DNA of 48,217 nucleotides, taken from a virus. The DNA lies in IMG/VR virus record IMGVR_UViG_3300027659_000052, positions 1-48,217 of that record, one strand, 5' to 3'. The translations under genes and the position numbers were made by a program. The first letter of the stretch is position 1; every line of letters begins with the position of its first letter. Below the pieces are notes generated by a model that did not search any database, was not told the DNA's origin, and saw nothing but the letters and a program-made list of their open reading frames with translations. Positions 18,501-27,460 of this stretch are shown here, one piece after another.

Positions 18501-21500
18501 AGGATGCTGCTTTAGAATTAGGAGAAGCAACTGGTACTAGTACTAAAGCAATTCAAAGTTTTGCAGAGTTTGCAGGAAAAGCCACTGGAACAGAAAGAAT
18601 GGACAGAAAAAGACTTGCAGATAGAGGACAACTTGTTGCTGCAACTGGAAAAACAACATTTGGAGAGGCTTTTGTTCAATCTGAAGCAGGACAAAAAGTA
18701 GGAAAGAATTTTCAAGAAAATCTTAAGAAAAATGGAAGAGCGCAAGCACAAAGTGATCTAAAGGCACAGTTAGTAACTTCAGTAATGTCAGGGGCATTAA
18801 ATGCAGAACAAGCACAATCTATTGCAGCAAACATAGGAGCATCTCTAGGAGATGCACCAATTGGAATTCAAATTGCTGGAGAACTTCAAGGAATTTTTGG
18901 TAAAAATGGAAGAGATATAACAAAAGATGGAATTGAAATACAAACCCAATTAATGGCAGATTCTTCGACTAAAACAAAAAATTCTATAACTGCCCTTAAT
19001 CAAGACACTGCAGGAATACGTGGAATGGATAGCCAGATAGTGACTGGTGGAATGGTAGCAGCAGGTATGGGATTAGGTGCCGCTGCAGGTGCAACGTTAG
19101 GTACAATGATTGCTGGACCGATTGGTACTGGTGTTGGATTATTAGTTGGAACAGCAATTGGTGGAATTGCTGGAGGAGTTTCGGCATACTTTGCAAATAA
19201 AGGAAATGTTGAAAAAATTGGAAAACTTTCTGGTGCAGCAGTTGCTGACGCAACAGCAATGTTTGAACAATCTAAACAATTACTAGACGCATATGAAGCA
19301 GAATATAATCAACGCAGAGAACAACTAGTGTTAGAAGGAAAACTTTCAAAGGTTAGAGAACTAGATGATAAATATATCAAAAATAGAGAAAAAATTACTA
19401 ATGGACAAATTAAACAAAGAGAAGAATTTTTAGCAGCATACAAGAGTACAACTGGAGAAGGAAGAAAAGGATTTGATGATGCTCTTGACAAACAAATGAC
19501 AAGAAAGTATAAAGGTACTGCACAAGAACTATATGTTACTAAAGCAAAAGATGATTTAAGAGACCAGGTAAAAGCAGGAACCGTAACTTCTGCACAAGCA
19601 GCAGCATTAAAAGTTCAAGTAAATGCTGGAGAACTTGGCCCAGGAGATTTGTCTAAAATGTTTCAAGTTTTTTCAAGTCCAACCGATATTGCTACCATGC
19701 TTACGATATCAGCAAAATTTGGAGGAGAAGAAACAGCAGCAATAACTGATATTGTTTCTCAATTTAGAGATCAAAATGGAAACCCAATTCCAGCACTTAA
19801 CACTAAGTTTGCGCTTCAGATGAAAGGTAAAACCGATGAACAGGCTCAAGAGGCTATAAAAACATTCCAAGGAATCACTGCATTGGGTGGAGTTATGAAC
19901 CTTGATACCGAAATTGATTATATTTTAAAAAATGAAAACGTTCAAAAAGAAATATCAAAAGATTTACAGGCAATTAAAGACAATAAAGGAAAACCATTTA
20001 CTACTACATTTTTAAATACAATTGATGCAAGATTTACCAACACTTATGATTCAGAATATTTTAAAAAACTTTCAGAAAATGAAAAAGCAGTTTATGTTAG
20101 TACAATGTCAACATTGTTGAATATTAAAGATGAAGTTCTTATAAACGATCCAGGCTTTTTAACATGGCAAAAAGAAACAGGACCATTGGGTGGTGCTCAA
20201 TATAGCAATTTATCACCACCAGCACAACTTGCTAAATATAGAGACGCATACAGTCAAAAAGTTACAAGCGTTTCAGTAGATACATCTTTAGCAACAGATG
20301 GACAAAAGAAGACTGGCGGTGGTCAAAGAGTTACGCTATTTGATGAAACATTAAAAAAACTTAAACAAGTTCAAAGAGCAAGTGTTAATGCAATGGGTGG
20401 AGAAAAAGAACTTATCAAACAAGTAATGGGAAAAAATGCAATTAAATATGGTGATGGAGAAGGTGTTGATCAAAAACTTCTTAAAGATAATAAAGTAAGT
20501 GGTGAGTTCTTAGAGTTTGTTGATTCTCTGGGCCCAGAAGGAATACAAAAAGATTTGAAAAAATTTGTAACAATTGGTAAAAATGGAATTGCAACACTTA
20601 CCCAAGCAGGTAAAGCATTACAGAAAGCCTTTGGACTTATAAAATTTGGTGAAAAAATAAAAGATATTCAATTACAAAAACAAGAACTTAAAAATAGAAT
20701 TGTTGCAATGAGAGTTTTATTAAAATTAGGATTTGATAATGCAACTGCAACTTCTCTTGCAGCAGAATCAGCAACTGCCCTTGCTATTGCTACTGGTCAA
20801 ATATCTGTTCAAGATTTAAAAAATTACAAAAAAGATATGAAAGGATTAACAGACCTACAAACAGATGCAGCAAGAATACAAGATATAGCACAAAAAACGG
20901 GAATAGAAGGAGATATTGCAAGAGCAGAGGGTTTGAAAAAAATTGTTGAAGCACAAGAAGCATTAATTGAAGGCCAATATCTTTTAGAAAGAACAGCATT
21001 AGACACACAAAAATCAGAAAATGATTATGGATTAGATTTGATTGCAAGGGAAGAAGATAAAGTAAATGAAGTTTATGACAAACAAATAGAATCTTTACAA
21101 GAGATTAATCGTCTTGCTGAAAAGAATAATGCTTTAATTTTAACAAGAATGTCACTTGCTGATGCCCTTGCATCAGGAGACATTGGTGCAGCAAGTGCTG
21201 CAATGCAAGAGTACCGAAATGCAAAAATTCAACAAGTTGCAAGAACAAGAGAAGAAGCATTACAAAAAGCAAAAGAAAATGCAATTAAAAATATTACCGT
21301 AACTAACAGCAAAACTGGTAAGATAAGCACAAGAGAAGATTTAGAAAAATTAAACAAAGAAATAGATGGAAAACTTGCAGATATAGATGAAAAAATTAGA
21401 TTACAAAAAGAACAACTTAGTGTTCAATTAAAGGCAGCAAGTGGAATGACTACAGCCCAAGTTAATGAGTTTGCAAAAACTGGTCAACTTTTAATTGACG

Positions 21501-22315
21501 CATATGGAGTAGATGCTGCTAATAAAATGGCGAAAGGTTTATATAATACATTAAATGGACAGGCAGGTGCCTTTAATACAACAATTGCTCAAGGAACCAC
21601 AAACCTAATGACTTTTATTGCACAACTACAAGCAGCAAGAGCAGAAGCAGGAAGGGCAGATTTTACAGGAGCCGTTCCAAAGGATCCAGGATATCTTGGA
21701 GTCCCAGGTTTAAATGCAGATGGAACTTTTGATCCTAAGACGGCTGCATCACCACCTTATGAAACTTCGACTCCACCATCAAAAGCACCTGCTGGCCCAA
21801 GTGGTTCAAAGTCCAGTGCTTCTACACCCAAAACACCAGTTGTAAAAGTAGGAACAACCCCAACCTTTGTAAGTCCTAATGCTGCTGACAACGCTGTTAA
21901 AAAAGCCGCTGCTGCTAAAAAACCAGTGGCAAAAATTCCTCCTTGGGTAAAATTTGCATCTGGTGGAATAGTTCCTAAATACATGGCATCTGGTGGTCTG
22001 GCTCGTGGAACTGACACCGTACCAGCAATGCTTACTCCTGGAGAATATGTTATAAATAAAGATGCAACACAAAAATTTGGCCCGTTGCTCAGTGCTATTA
22101 ATTCCCCAACATTTAAAACTCCAACATCTTCTAACCCAAATTTTTCAGGTATTAACTCTTCAAGCAACATAACAAGCACAAATAATTCCAAAACCCTGTA
22201 TAATTATAACCTTAGCGTTAATGTTTCTAACAGTAATGCAAATCCAAATGATATTGCACGAACGGTTATCAATCAAATTAAGATGATTGAAGATCAAAGA
22301 ATTAGGAGATATTAA
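12539..22315 (+). CDS. Tail tape measure protein, very large (3258 residues)
   Basis: It sets tail length and is ejected with DNA. Residues about 210-480 match the TP901-type tape measure domain (RFKRVYGEMFTSTAETERAF, GMTAGKTFMALEKQAIRF, DLGVNINGIVE). Hydrophobic Gly/Ala/Leu-rich segments occur at about 542-575, and twice more near 1920-1985 and 2170-2220, which may be membrane-interacting. Three copies of a GG..DTVPAxLTPGEFV motif lie at about 669-714, 1682-1726 and 3139-3188. Between copies 1 and 2 there is a ~970-residue insertion with a possible kinase-like segment (IGGIYERPDGSKVFVKP, about 930-947). Helical coiled regions fill about 2250-3080. The start is GTG 12539 with AGAGG 8 nt upstream; an overlapping ATG at 12535 reads only four codons to a stop. 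The gene follows both chaperones. Confidence 0.92.
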   Translation: MADVQSNIQVNLDASQALAQLKALQRQLATFHSSVATTSTAAAKAQASLQSNLINSVNATGKFAASLTTIKSSADSFTDSLERNKFSTREYFRYAGGATKTFGRLFKTEFDTIGKVAEERVKTMQTQYIKMGRDANGAIRAIAVKPLALDMNNLATKTALAAQKQQLFNQLMKQGSTNLLNFGKNTQWAGRQLMVGFTVPLTMLGMTAGKTFMALEKQAIRFKRVYGEMFTSTAETERAFKDIELLAKSFTKYGVAVEKTLEMAADAAATGKMGADLMAQVAQATRLAVLGGVEQEEALRTTISLTNAFGIAADQLKNKIDFLNAVENQTVLNIEDLTIAVPKAGPVIRQLGGDVEDLAFFMTAMKEGGINASEGANALKSGLASLINPSKKASAFLLDLGVNINGIVESNKGNIKDTVIQFAQALDTLAPLERSRAIEQLFGKFQFSRLSTLFQNITKDGTQAARTLGLAGASVEELAILSERELRKIEDATGTKFKKSIEDLKVSLMPVGKEFIKALTPIVEFIGKILEKFNGLSDGAKARITKLLLLLGIIGPAVLMTFGLVANGVANILKLFVTLRKGFFGLGGQSKTLGQQIQYMSSEQIEAATVAASLNQAHSRLRQTFLLEAASLNTLTTAYQKGMIAANNFARTNPGMMKPGFRPGAPKKFADGGWVPGTGNKDTVPAVLTPGEFVVKKDAAQENKGFLQRLNKGGFVLRNDGTGTFKNIQDPWAGEVKGGPKYDPTLPKFVPGSIEYAKAFVAQQALEMESEKRRIEFEKDIRKNQSKRPTKKPTPVNRDWVAWAADQDAREAAAKVAAHAKKVAEKEAYRAKQYKQREIKRQFRPGITERQIGYAKTLAAKTQDQMALKTQSLFLGLPNSNKQVQDIRQQDAVLDQIDNEIRSGNLDKIKPTNFGKMIAESTGRSFPVPGIGGIYERPDGSKVFVKPFLDEKSAVAEERGTTIQRDAHDIVAPNQKLSTMIDPNNPDRKLIVLQSPFDPRFAEMTGEFTESDFVKQTISAIVRGDKDLSKANVSGDRVSDVGTSGVFATASAKLPGERQFGGMLPVRDQAMVNFLGVNGGAKRHFADATRSIAQSMTPAQYERAMLDELDRVIPKLKTTIAGFGNLTPEEKVAYAEMVQRAEDAKNIDWKEIHKVHVEAKVPKIKKPKIKATEKAGKRGHRVSIKDPAFRRLLVARGFAPRSQGPENQVGYDREADKLKLLEYPPNATEVVGSAANQTEKLHLLGGDASIFHDSDHRLAGMKIDEGFTTMGNHGYNQTTEKSTYRRLGLPSPYPLTYDDALRAQAILVEQLEREAEDAYKRIERRGHLSNPPEPPVNDQSRIRFAEKNQMARLALADIRTNLELFPDDASWKAQQKIRYQHAGASAAGDPGTDEYNRSFTRLGESFDRASGAGNTSAIVNSLIREQRDHVAAVIASRDRQNPLTELDLTNSDRRDTLGKLKDARTHIGSRVVRFPTNLDRNIEADLISFMDNPDAILSEMKTDKDTASAQVKSAQTHLTSIEESGTPDQIRLATDALNDAIRIQDDAQIRRDNLLARGVEALNDENGNPILKTLPSSPQGRKIIPAVADEKGTPRSKSKPNTLILPGLDYQGVTGTGTSIERIVAGTGPGAPTLNYQKIPSTVTNKVKINNPNIQGYLRQAMDSRQSLGRFANNSLQGVQRLAKGGSVSGYGEKDTVPALLTPGEFVVNKKATQENGPILEAMNSGKVQYRASGTPSIFDDPEPIRYYPNPYDEIGKSGQSNTYSKPVDNPFADIGKSIDKPMKKTAIKFAGTISKKLETSIPKIGKNLGNVINEVMADRMAIRAAQDAYDDDEYDEPTKQSQRQENPKKGRVSNPDPRLAQVYATQDRVNADFEKEKQKYTKKPTRKEKRITKRQQRIEKFEKKPQNPMRGQIASGGLMAAGMGMGMISATSPDSTAGKISSQLAPMAMAGSMIAPMIGKPSGAVLGPLAALGGALIMLRMQFDKAQDAALELGEATGTSTKAIQSFAEFAGKATGTERMDRKRLADRGQLVAATGKTTFGEAFVQSEAGQKVGKNFQENLKKNGRAQAQSDLKAQLVTSVMSGALNAEQAQSIAANIGASLGDAPIGIQIAGELQGIFGKNGRDITKDGIEIQTQLMADSSTKTKNSITALNQDTAGIRGMDSQIVTGGMVAAGMGLGAAAGATLGTMIAGPIGTGVGLLVGTAIGGIAGGVSAYFANKGNVEKIGKLSGAAVADATAMFEQSKQLLDAYEAEYNQRREQLVLEGKLSKVRELDDKYIKNREKITNGQIKQREEFLAAYKSTTGEGRKGFDDALDKQMTRKYKGTAQELYVTKAKDDLRDQVKAGTVTSAQAAALKVQVNAGELGPGDLSKMFQVFSSPTDIATMLTISAKFGGEETAAITDIVSQFRDQNGNPIPALNTKFALQMKGKTDEQAQEAIKTFQGITALGGVMNLDTEIDYILKNENVQKEISKDLQAIKDNKGKPFTTTFLNTIDARFTNTYDSEYFKKLSENEKAVYVSTMSTLLNIKDEVLINDPGFLTWQKETGPLGGAQYSNLSPPAQLAKYRDAYSQKVTSVSVDTSLATDGQKKTGGGQRVTLFDETLKKLKQVQRASVNAMGGEKELIKQVMGKNAIKYGDGEGVDQKLLKDNKVSGEFLEFVDSLGPEGIQKDLKKFVTIGKNGIATLTQAGKALQKAFGLIKFGEKIKDIQLQKQELKNRIVAMRVLLKLGFDNATATSLAAESATALAIATGQISVQDLKNYKKDMKGLTDLQTDAARIQDIAQKTGIEGDIARAEGLKKIVEAQEALIEGQYLLERTALDTQKSENDYGLDLIAREEDKVNEVYDKQIESLQEINRLAEKNNALILTRMSLADALASGDIGAASAAMQEYRNAKIQQVARTREEALQKAKENAIKNITVTNSKTGKISTREDLEKLNKEIDGKLADIDEKIRLQKEQLSVQLKAASGMTTAQVNEFAKTGQLLIDAYGVDAANKMAKGLYNTLNGQAGAFNTTIAQGTTNLMTFIAQLQAARAEAGRADFTGAVPKDPGYLGVPGLNADGTFDPKTAASPPYETSTPPSKAPAGPSGSKSSASTPKTPVVKVGTTPTFVSPNAADNAVKKAAAAKKPVAKIPPWVKFASGGIVPKYMASGGLARGTDTVPAMLTPGEYVINKDATQKFGPLLSAINSPTFKTPTSSNPNFSGINSSSNITSTNNSKTLYNYNLSVNVSNSNANPNDIARTVINQIKMIEDQRIRRY
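14543..14680 (+). repeat. Tape measure DTVPAxLTPGEFV motif, copy 1
   Basis: Residues about 669-714 include GGWVPGTGNKDTVPAVLTPG and EFVVKK. This motif type recurs in many tape measure proteins. It is copy 1 of 3. Confidence 0.8.
17582..17716 (+). repeat. Tape measure DTVPAxLTPGEFV motif, copy 2
   Basis: Residues about 1682-1726 include GYGEKDTVPALLTPGEFVV followed by NKKATQENGP. It marks the downstream edge of the long insertion and is copy 2 of 3. Confidence 0.8.
21953..22102 (+). repeat. Tape measure DTVPAxLTPGEFV motif, copy 3
   Basis: Residues about 3139-3188 include RGTDTVPAMLTPGEYVI and NKDATQKFGPLL, near the C-terminus. It is copy 3 of 3 and also carries a preceding GG segment (FASGGIVPK). 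Confidence 0.8.
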
Positions 22316-22941
22316 TGGCTACCGCAGCATATACCGCAGGAAGAAAACGTTTTGGAAGACCACAAGCCATTATCTGGTCAGAAAATCCAGGAACACTACA
22401 AAATGGAATCTATGTTCCAGAAGGAATTGAAATAGGCGCATATACAACTGCTACTACAAATTTAAATCAATTTCTAATTTTATCTGATCATAATAGAGCA
22501 CCACTAGATTTTAAAACAGAAAGAATTGAACAAAGGCAAAGAATGATTAATGGAAATATGAGGTCATTTCATATTGCTGATAAAAATACAATTAGCACAG
22601 GATGGAGCAACCTTCCGTCAAGATCATATGGTGGAAGACCAGACTGGGTAGATTCCACTGGCGTAACTACACAAGGGTCAGAATACACCGTTGATGGCGG
22701 TGCTGGCGGTGTAGAAATGCTAGATTGGTATGAGAACCACACTGGACCATTTTGGATGTTCCTATCGTATGACAAGTTTAACAATTTTGCAGATGATCAG
22801 ACTGATGACAGATATGCACATTTAGATCAATATACTGAAATTGTTCAAGTTTATATTTCTGATTTTTCATACACCGTTACAAAACGTGGTCAAACCAATC
22901 ATGATTTATGGGACATATCGGTTTCTATGGAAGAAGTATAG
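22315..22941 (+). CDS. Distal tail-like minor tail protein
   Basis: A 208-residue protein beginning MATAAYTAGRKRFGRPQAII. It has a compact mixed composition with several Trp and aromatic residues and a long N-terminal basic start. It directly follows the tape measure gene with a TAATG overlap, AGGAG at 22304-22308, and precedes the large hub protein. Distal tail (Dit) proteins usually sit here, so the function is inferred mainly from context. No enzymatic motif is visible. Confidence 0.55.
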   Translation: MATAAYTAGRKRFGRPQAIIWSENPGTLQNGIYVPEGIEIGAYTTATTNLNQFLILSDHNRAPLDFKTERIEQRQRMINGNMRSFHIADKNTISTGWSNLPSRSYGGRPDWVDSTGVTTQGSEYTVDGGAGGVEMLDWYENHTGPFWMFLSYDKFNNFADDQTDDRYAHLDQYTEIVQVYISDFSYTVTKRGQTNHDLWDISVSMEEV

Positions 22942-25900
22942 ATGTTTCTTGATGCAACTTTAAAAAATCATTTAGAAAATTCTACAACAGTTGAAACCCG
23001 TTCAACTATTTTAGCAGAGTGGAATATGAATGTTCCAGATAATATTTTTAAATTAGGCAATTATAGAAATAGAGACACAGCAATTGGAAAAGCGTCTCTT
23101 TCATTTGATGCAAACGACGTTGGTAATTTATACACGGGAGCAACAGATGCTGATATTGTTGTTGATAATGGTTTTGCTAATGATGATCAGCCAGCATTAT
23201 TCTCAACAATTAAAGAACAGTATGCAGGACTATATTCTTTAGAAGATTGCATTAAGCCATTTAGACCAAGATCGGGAATTAATAAAGCGTTTTATATTCA
23301 GGGAAGGTATCTTCATAATTTTAATACTAATTTAATTAATAACCAAGTCTTTGCTGATTCCACTGTTGGAGCAACTAGTTTTTTTACACAAAGACCAAGA
23401 TACTATATAGGATCAAGATATGATGAGTTTAAATATTGGACATCATTTAGAACAGAAAAAGAAACTCCTACATCCCTTACCACAACAGAACGGGGCATAT
23501 CAAAAAAATCTGCAAACAATCAATACCCAATTGAAGATGCTGCACCATTTGTAGTATATAAAGAAACAGTTCCAGCAAATCGAATTGTTGTCAAAATGCA
23601 AACACATGTGGGAACAAAAGATCTTGGTCCTTTTAATACTGTTACAAGTCCAATTGCAGATCCACTTTTTGGAAACTCTAATAAACAAGTTCCTGTTGTT
23701 TGGCGTATTGAATATTTATTAAATGGTTCTTGGGTTTCAGCAAAAACTTTTAATGCAAATTCTTTAAGAGATGATTCAACTGTTATAATTAAAGAAGATG
23801 GATATGTTGAACTATCTTATGGTTTAATTCTTCCAAATGAATTTAAAACTAGGTTTAGACATGTTGAAAAAATTTCTTCAATTACGGTACGACCAACAAG
23901 ATCAATTGATGGATATGCATATTTACTTTCTTCAAGCGCAACAGATCAAGGGGTTTATCATGTATGGAATGATACAACAAAAGTTTATGATACATTTGTA
24001 CCAGAGTATGGATGGCAATTAACAAATTTAGATTTAACCAAAGAAACAAACTTTGTTACAGATTTTACATCTCCAGAATATTTTATTAAAAACAATCAAA
24101 GGGTATACCGTGAATTTCAATATATTCAAGGTATAAGAGTTGTTGCAGAACAAATGAACAAGTACGAGGCCACATTAGATTTAATTGAAATGTCTCCAAG
24201 ACTAGTGGCTAATATATCAAATAAAACTATTAGTTATTCTATAACTAAACAATTATCTGATCTTGGTAATGGTTCTTTGCCAGTTGGACAGTTACTGGCT
24301 TCTACTGGAAACATATCAATATTTGATGATGATCAAGCCTTTAATGAAAACAACACAAATAGTATTATTGCTAAATATGTTACTAAAAATCTTAAGTTTA
24401 ATTTTTATGAAACATTTTTAAATGTAGGTAATAAAAACTATAGTGTTCCAATTAAAACATTATATGCAGAGGGAATGCCACAAGCAGATATAACCGGAGG
24501 AACAATCTCTTTAGAGTTAAGAGATTTTTATTTTTATTTTGAATCAATATCAGCACCAAAAATATTTCTTACAAACATATCTATTAGTTATGCAATATCA
24601 ATTTTATTAGATTCTATTGGTTTTAGTAATTATATTTATAAAAGAATTGAGGGAGAATCAGATCCAATTATTCCTTATTTCTATGTTGGTCCTGATACAA
24701 ACGTTGCAGAAGTTTTAAATACTTTAGCCGTTTCAACACAAACTGCAATGTTCTTTGATGAATATAATAATTTTATTGCAATGAGTAAAAACTATTTAAT
24801 GCCAACAGCAACACAAAGATCTGTTGATACTGTAATGATTGGCTCTAAAGTTACAGGACCTGTTTCGGAAATTGTTACAAACTTAGATGATGCTTCAACG
24901 TATAGCACTGAAGCAACGGAAACTTTAGATGCTGGATTTTACAATACTACTGAATGGGATGAAACAAATTTAGGAGGCTCTGCCTCTCTTGCAGAAAACC
25001 TAGCAACCATAATTCAAAATAAACAATTACCCAACAAAAAACTTGCTAACATAATTGGGATTGCATCAGAAGATAAAAAAATATATAATGATGGAAAGAT
25101 TAGTTATACAACACGATATATTGATAAAACATATTCCGCATTTGGTGAACAGATTGCATCAAGTGCAGAAAATAAATATTGGGTATATAAGCCATCTGCT
25201 TTATGGGAAATTTCAAATCAAGAAGAATTAAAAGATAGTAGGTCAAGCGGGTTTACTCTTTCTGCACTTGCTTTAAACTCAAATCTTCCACAAGTATTTC
25301 CAACCGTAGTTAATAATCAACTTGTTAATAATACTATTGATTTTGGCGAAGGTATTTATTTGATATCCAGACAACAAGGATATTTTTATTCAAGTGGAGA
25401 AATAATTAGATATGATGCTGTAGAGCATTCAGTTGAAGGGTTTGGAAATGTTTGGATAAGTAGTGACTCTGAATATAAAAATTATTTAAATAGATTAAAA
25501 TTTGGTGGAAAAATTTTTCCAACGGGAAAAGTAAGAATTTTTGCAGAACCGTATTATGAAACTCTTAACGGAGTTACTAAGATGGTTAATGGTCCAGTAA
25601 TTCAAAGTGGAAGGGCTCAGTTTGGAACCGTTATTCAAAACCATACAGCCTCATTAGATCCATACTGGAGCAATAAAGATAATCGTAAAGGCGTACTGAT
25701 GTCTTCTCAATACTTATTTGGAGGAGAAAATTTTGAAGGAACCTTGAACGGTACAGTTGCTGCTGGAGTTATTTCTGCAGAAGCAGCATCAATAAATGGA
25801 GTAATTAAAAGATTTTTATCAGAGTATTCCCATACAGAAACTGAAAGAGCATCTGTTTCCATTATAGATCCAGTAAAAAATAAAGGACTTCTTCAATCCT

Positions 25901-27459
25901 CTGCCCTTGTTTTTAAAGGTAAGGATTTTGTTACAACAGACCTATCTCCAAGAGATAACTTGTCATATGTTTATAAAACATTAGATCAATCTGTTTTTAA
26001 ACATTTTGGCACTAGAGTTAGAATTATTGGAGAGCCACAAGGTCAGACAACCACAGAAGATGGAAAGGTAGTTATTAATTCAATACCATTAAATGGAATG
26101 ACCTATTATGAAAACAATGCATCTAAGGCAAGTGATACAACAACATCACCAGAAGAAAAAATTAATATTTCTGGCAACTCTGGAGGAATTGCAGTTCTAT
26201 TAAACCCAACAACAAATTTAGGATATTATTTTGAAATAATTGCATTAGACAATGCAACAACAGATACACACAACGTTATATTTTATAAAGTTGCTGCAGG
26301 CGTTGGTGAAAGTAAAGCAGTCCCAATTAAATTATTTAGCACTTTTGATGAAACAATTAACTATGATTCTGGAGAATTTTTTGGTATATCAGAAAATATA
26401 AATGAAGAGAATACTAGCATATATGATTTAGCAGTAGAGTATGAGGATTTAGCAAATGGCAATATAAGAAGGTTTTATTTATATATTAATAATGAATTAA
26501 TTGCTCAGGTTGATGATGCAGATCCACTACCAAAATACCAATCAACGGCTTTGTTTGTGCGTGGTTCTTCAAAATGTATGTTTGAAAATATTTATGCTTT
26601 ATCAGACAACTATTCAAAAAATACGGGATTTGAAATTAATAATCAAATATCAAGAACTTTTTCAACTAGATCAATTACAGCAAACGATGCTATTAAAAAA
26701 TATGCATTAAGTGGAATTTTACAAGAGGCTTATTTAAAAGGTATTAACACAGTAACAACACCAAAACTTAGTATTTTTTATGATGAATTTGGAACCATAA
26801 TGAGAGAGTGTGCATACATTAATGCAAAGTTTGATAATGCATATCCAGCGTTATATGCAAAAATAGTAATGGCACCAGACAAATTAAAAGAATATACGAT
26901 TTCTGGATTCCAAGCAAATGCGTATGGAGCAGAGTTTTTAGTGTTTAATGCAACAGACACTCTTTTAAATCTTGGCACTGACACCTCTAACACTTTAAGA
27001 ATTATGGGAATTGCTTTTACTAGTGATAGTAGTAGCGAATTAACAGTAGATGATTATTTTAAAAAACGATCAAATTTTTCAGACCCAGAACTTAAAGGCG
27101 ATGCAATAGTGTATTCACCAAAATTAGAAAAAGAAAAATATAATAATCTTAAATTAAGTAGACTTAAGCACGGAAGAACAGATTTTAACATAGATGTAGA
27201 ATACATACAAACAACAGAAGAAGCAGAAGAACTAATGGGTTGGCTACTTGATAAATTAATGGTTCCAAGAAAATCAATTGGCTTAAACATTTTTGCTAAT
27301 CCAACAATTCAATTGGGAGATATTGTTTCAATTGATTATAAAAATAATAATGGATTAGATCTTGTAGCGTCAACATCTTCAAGATTTGTTGTTTATAATA
27401 TAGAATACTCAAGAAGTTTAAGTGGACCAGACATGACTATCTATTTGAGTGAGGTGTAA
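22942..27459 (+). CDS. Large tail hub/minor tail protein with LamG-like domain
   Basis: A 1505-residue protein starting MFLDATLKNHLENSTTVE, immediately after the distal tail gene. The N-terminal ~700 residues have the look of a hub or tail-associated protein. Residues about 1073-1227 form a jelly-roll-like segment (NISGNSGGIAVLLN, LGYYFEIIALDNATTD, RRFYLYINNELIAQVDDAD). The C-terminus ends with QLGDIVSIDYKNNNGLD and SRSLSGPDMTIYLSEV, a pattern seen at the ends of siphophage tail hub proteins. A role in the baseplate is inferred from position and size. No peptidoglycan hydrolase motif was noticed. Its stop overlaps the ribosome site of the next gene. Confidence 0.65.
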   Translation: MFLDATLKNHLENSTTVETRSTILAEWNMNVPDNIFKLGNYRNRDTAIGKASLSFDANDVGNLYTGATDADIVVDNGFANDDQPALFSTIKEQYAGLYSLEDCIKPFRPRSGINKAFYIQGRYLHNFNTNLINNQVFADSTVGATSFFTQRPRYYIGSRYDEFKYWTSFRTEKETPTSLTTTERGISKKSANNQYPIEDAAPFVVYKETVPANRIVVKMQTHVGTKDLGPFNTVTSPIADPLFGNSNKQVPVVWRIEYLLNGSWVSAKTFNANSLRDDSTVIIKEDGYVELSYGLILPNEFKTRFRHVEKISSITVRPTRSIDGYAYLLSSSATDQGVYHVWNDTTKVYDTFVPEYGWQLTNLDLTKETNFVTDFTSPEYFIKNNQRVYREFQYIQGIRVVAEQMNKYEATLDLIEMSPRLVANISNKTISYSITKQLSDLGNGSLPVGQLLASTGNISIFDDDQAFNENNTNSIIAKYVTKNLKFNFYETFLNVGNKNYSVPIKTLYAEGMPQADITGGTISLELRDFYFYFESISAPKIFLTNISISYAISILLDSIGFSNYIYKRIEGESDPIIPYFYVGPDTNVAEVLNTLAVSTQTAMFFDEYNNFIAMSKNYLMPTATQRSVDTVMIGSKVTGPVSEIVTNLDDASTYSTEATETLDAGFYNTTEWDETNLGGSASLAENLATIIQNKQLPNKKLANIIGIASEDKKIYNDGKISYTTRYIDKTYSAFGEQIASSAENKYWVYKPSALWEISNQEELKDSRSSGFTLSALALNSNLPQVFPTVVNNQLVNNTIDFGEGIYLISRQQGYFYSSGEIIRYDAVEHSVEGFGNVWISSDSEYKNYLNRLKFGGKIFPTGKVRIFAEPYYETLNGVTKMVNGPVIQSGRAQFGTVIQNHTASLDPYWSNKDNRKGVLMSSQYLFGGENFEGTLNGTVAAGVISAEAASINGVIKRFLSEYSHTETERASVSIIDPVKNKGLLQSSALVFKGKDFVTTDLSPRDNLSYVYKTLDQSVFKHFGTRVRIIGEPQGQTTTEDGKVVINSIPLNGMTYYENNASKASDTTTSPEEKINISGNSGGIAVLLNPTTNLGYYFEIIALDNATTDTHNVIFYKVAAGVGESKAVPIKLFSTFDETINYDSGEFFGISENINEENTSIYDLAVEYEDLANGNIRRFYLYINNELIAQVDDADPLPKYQSTALFVRGSSKCMFENIYALSDNYSKNTGFEINNQISRTFSTRSITANDAIKKYALSGILQEAYLKGINTVTTPKLSIFYDEFGTIMRECAYINAKFDNAYPALYAKIVMAPDKLKEYTISGFQANAYGAEFLVFNATDTLLNLGTDTSNTLRIMGIAFTSDSSSELTVDDYFKKRSNFSDPELKGDAIVYSPKLEKEKYNNLKLSRLKHGRTDFNIDVEYIQTTEEAEELMGWLLDKLMVPRKSIGLNIFANPTIQLGDIVSIDYKNNNGLDLVASTSSRFVVYNIEYSRSLSGPDMTIYLSEV

Positions 27460-27460
27460 C

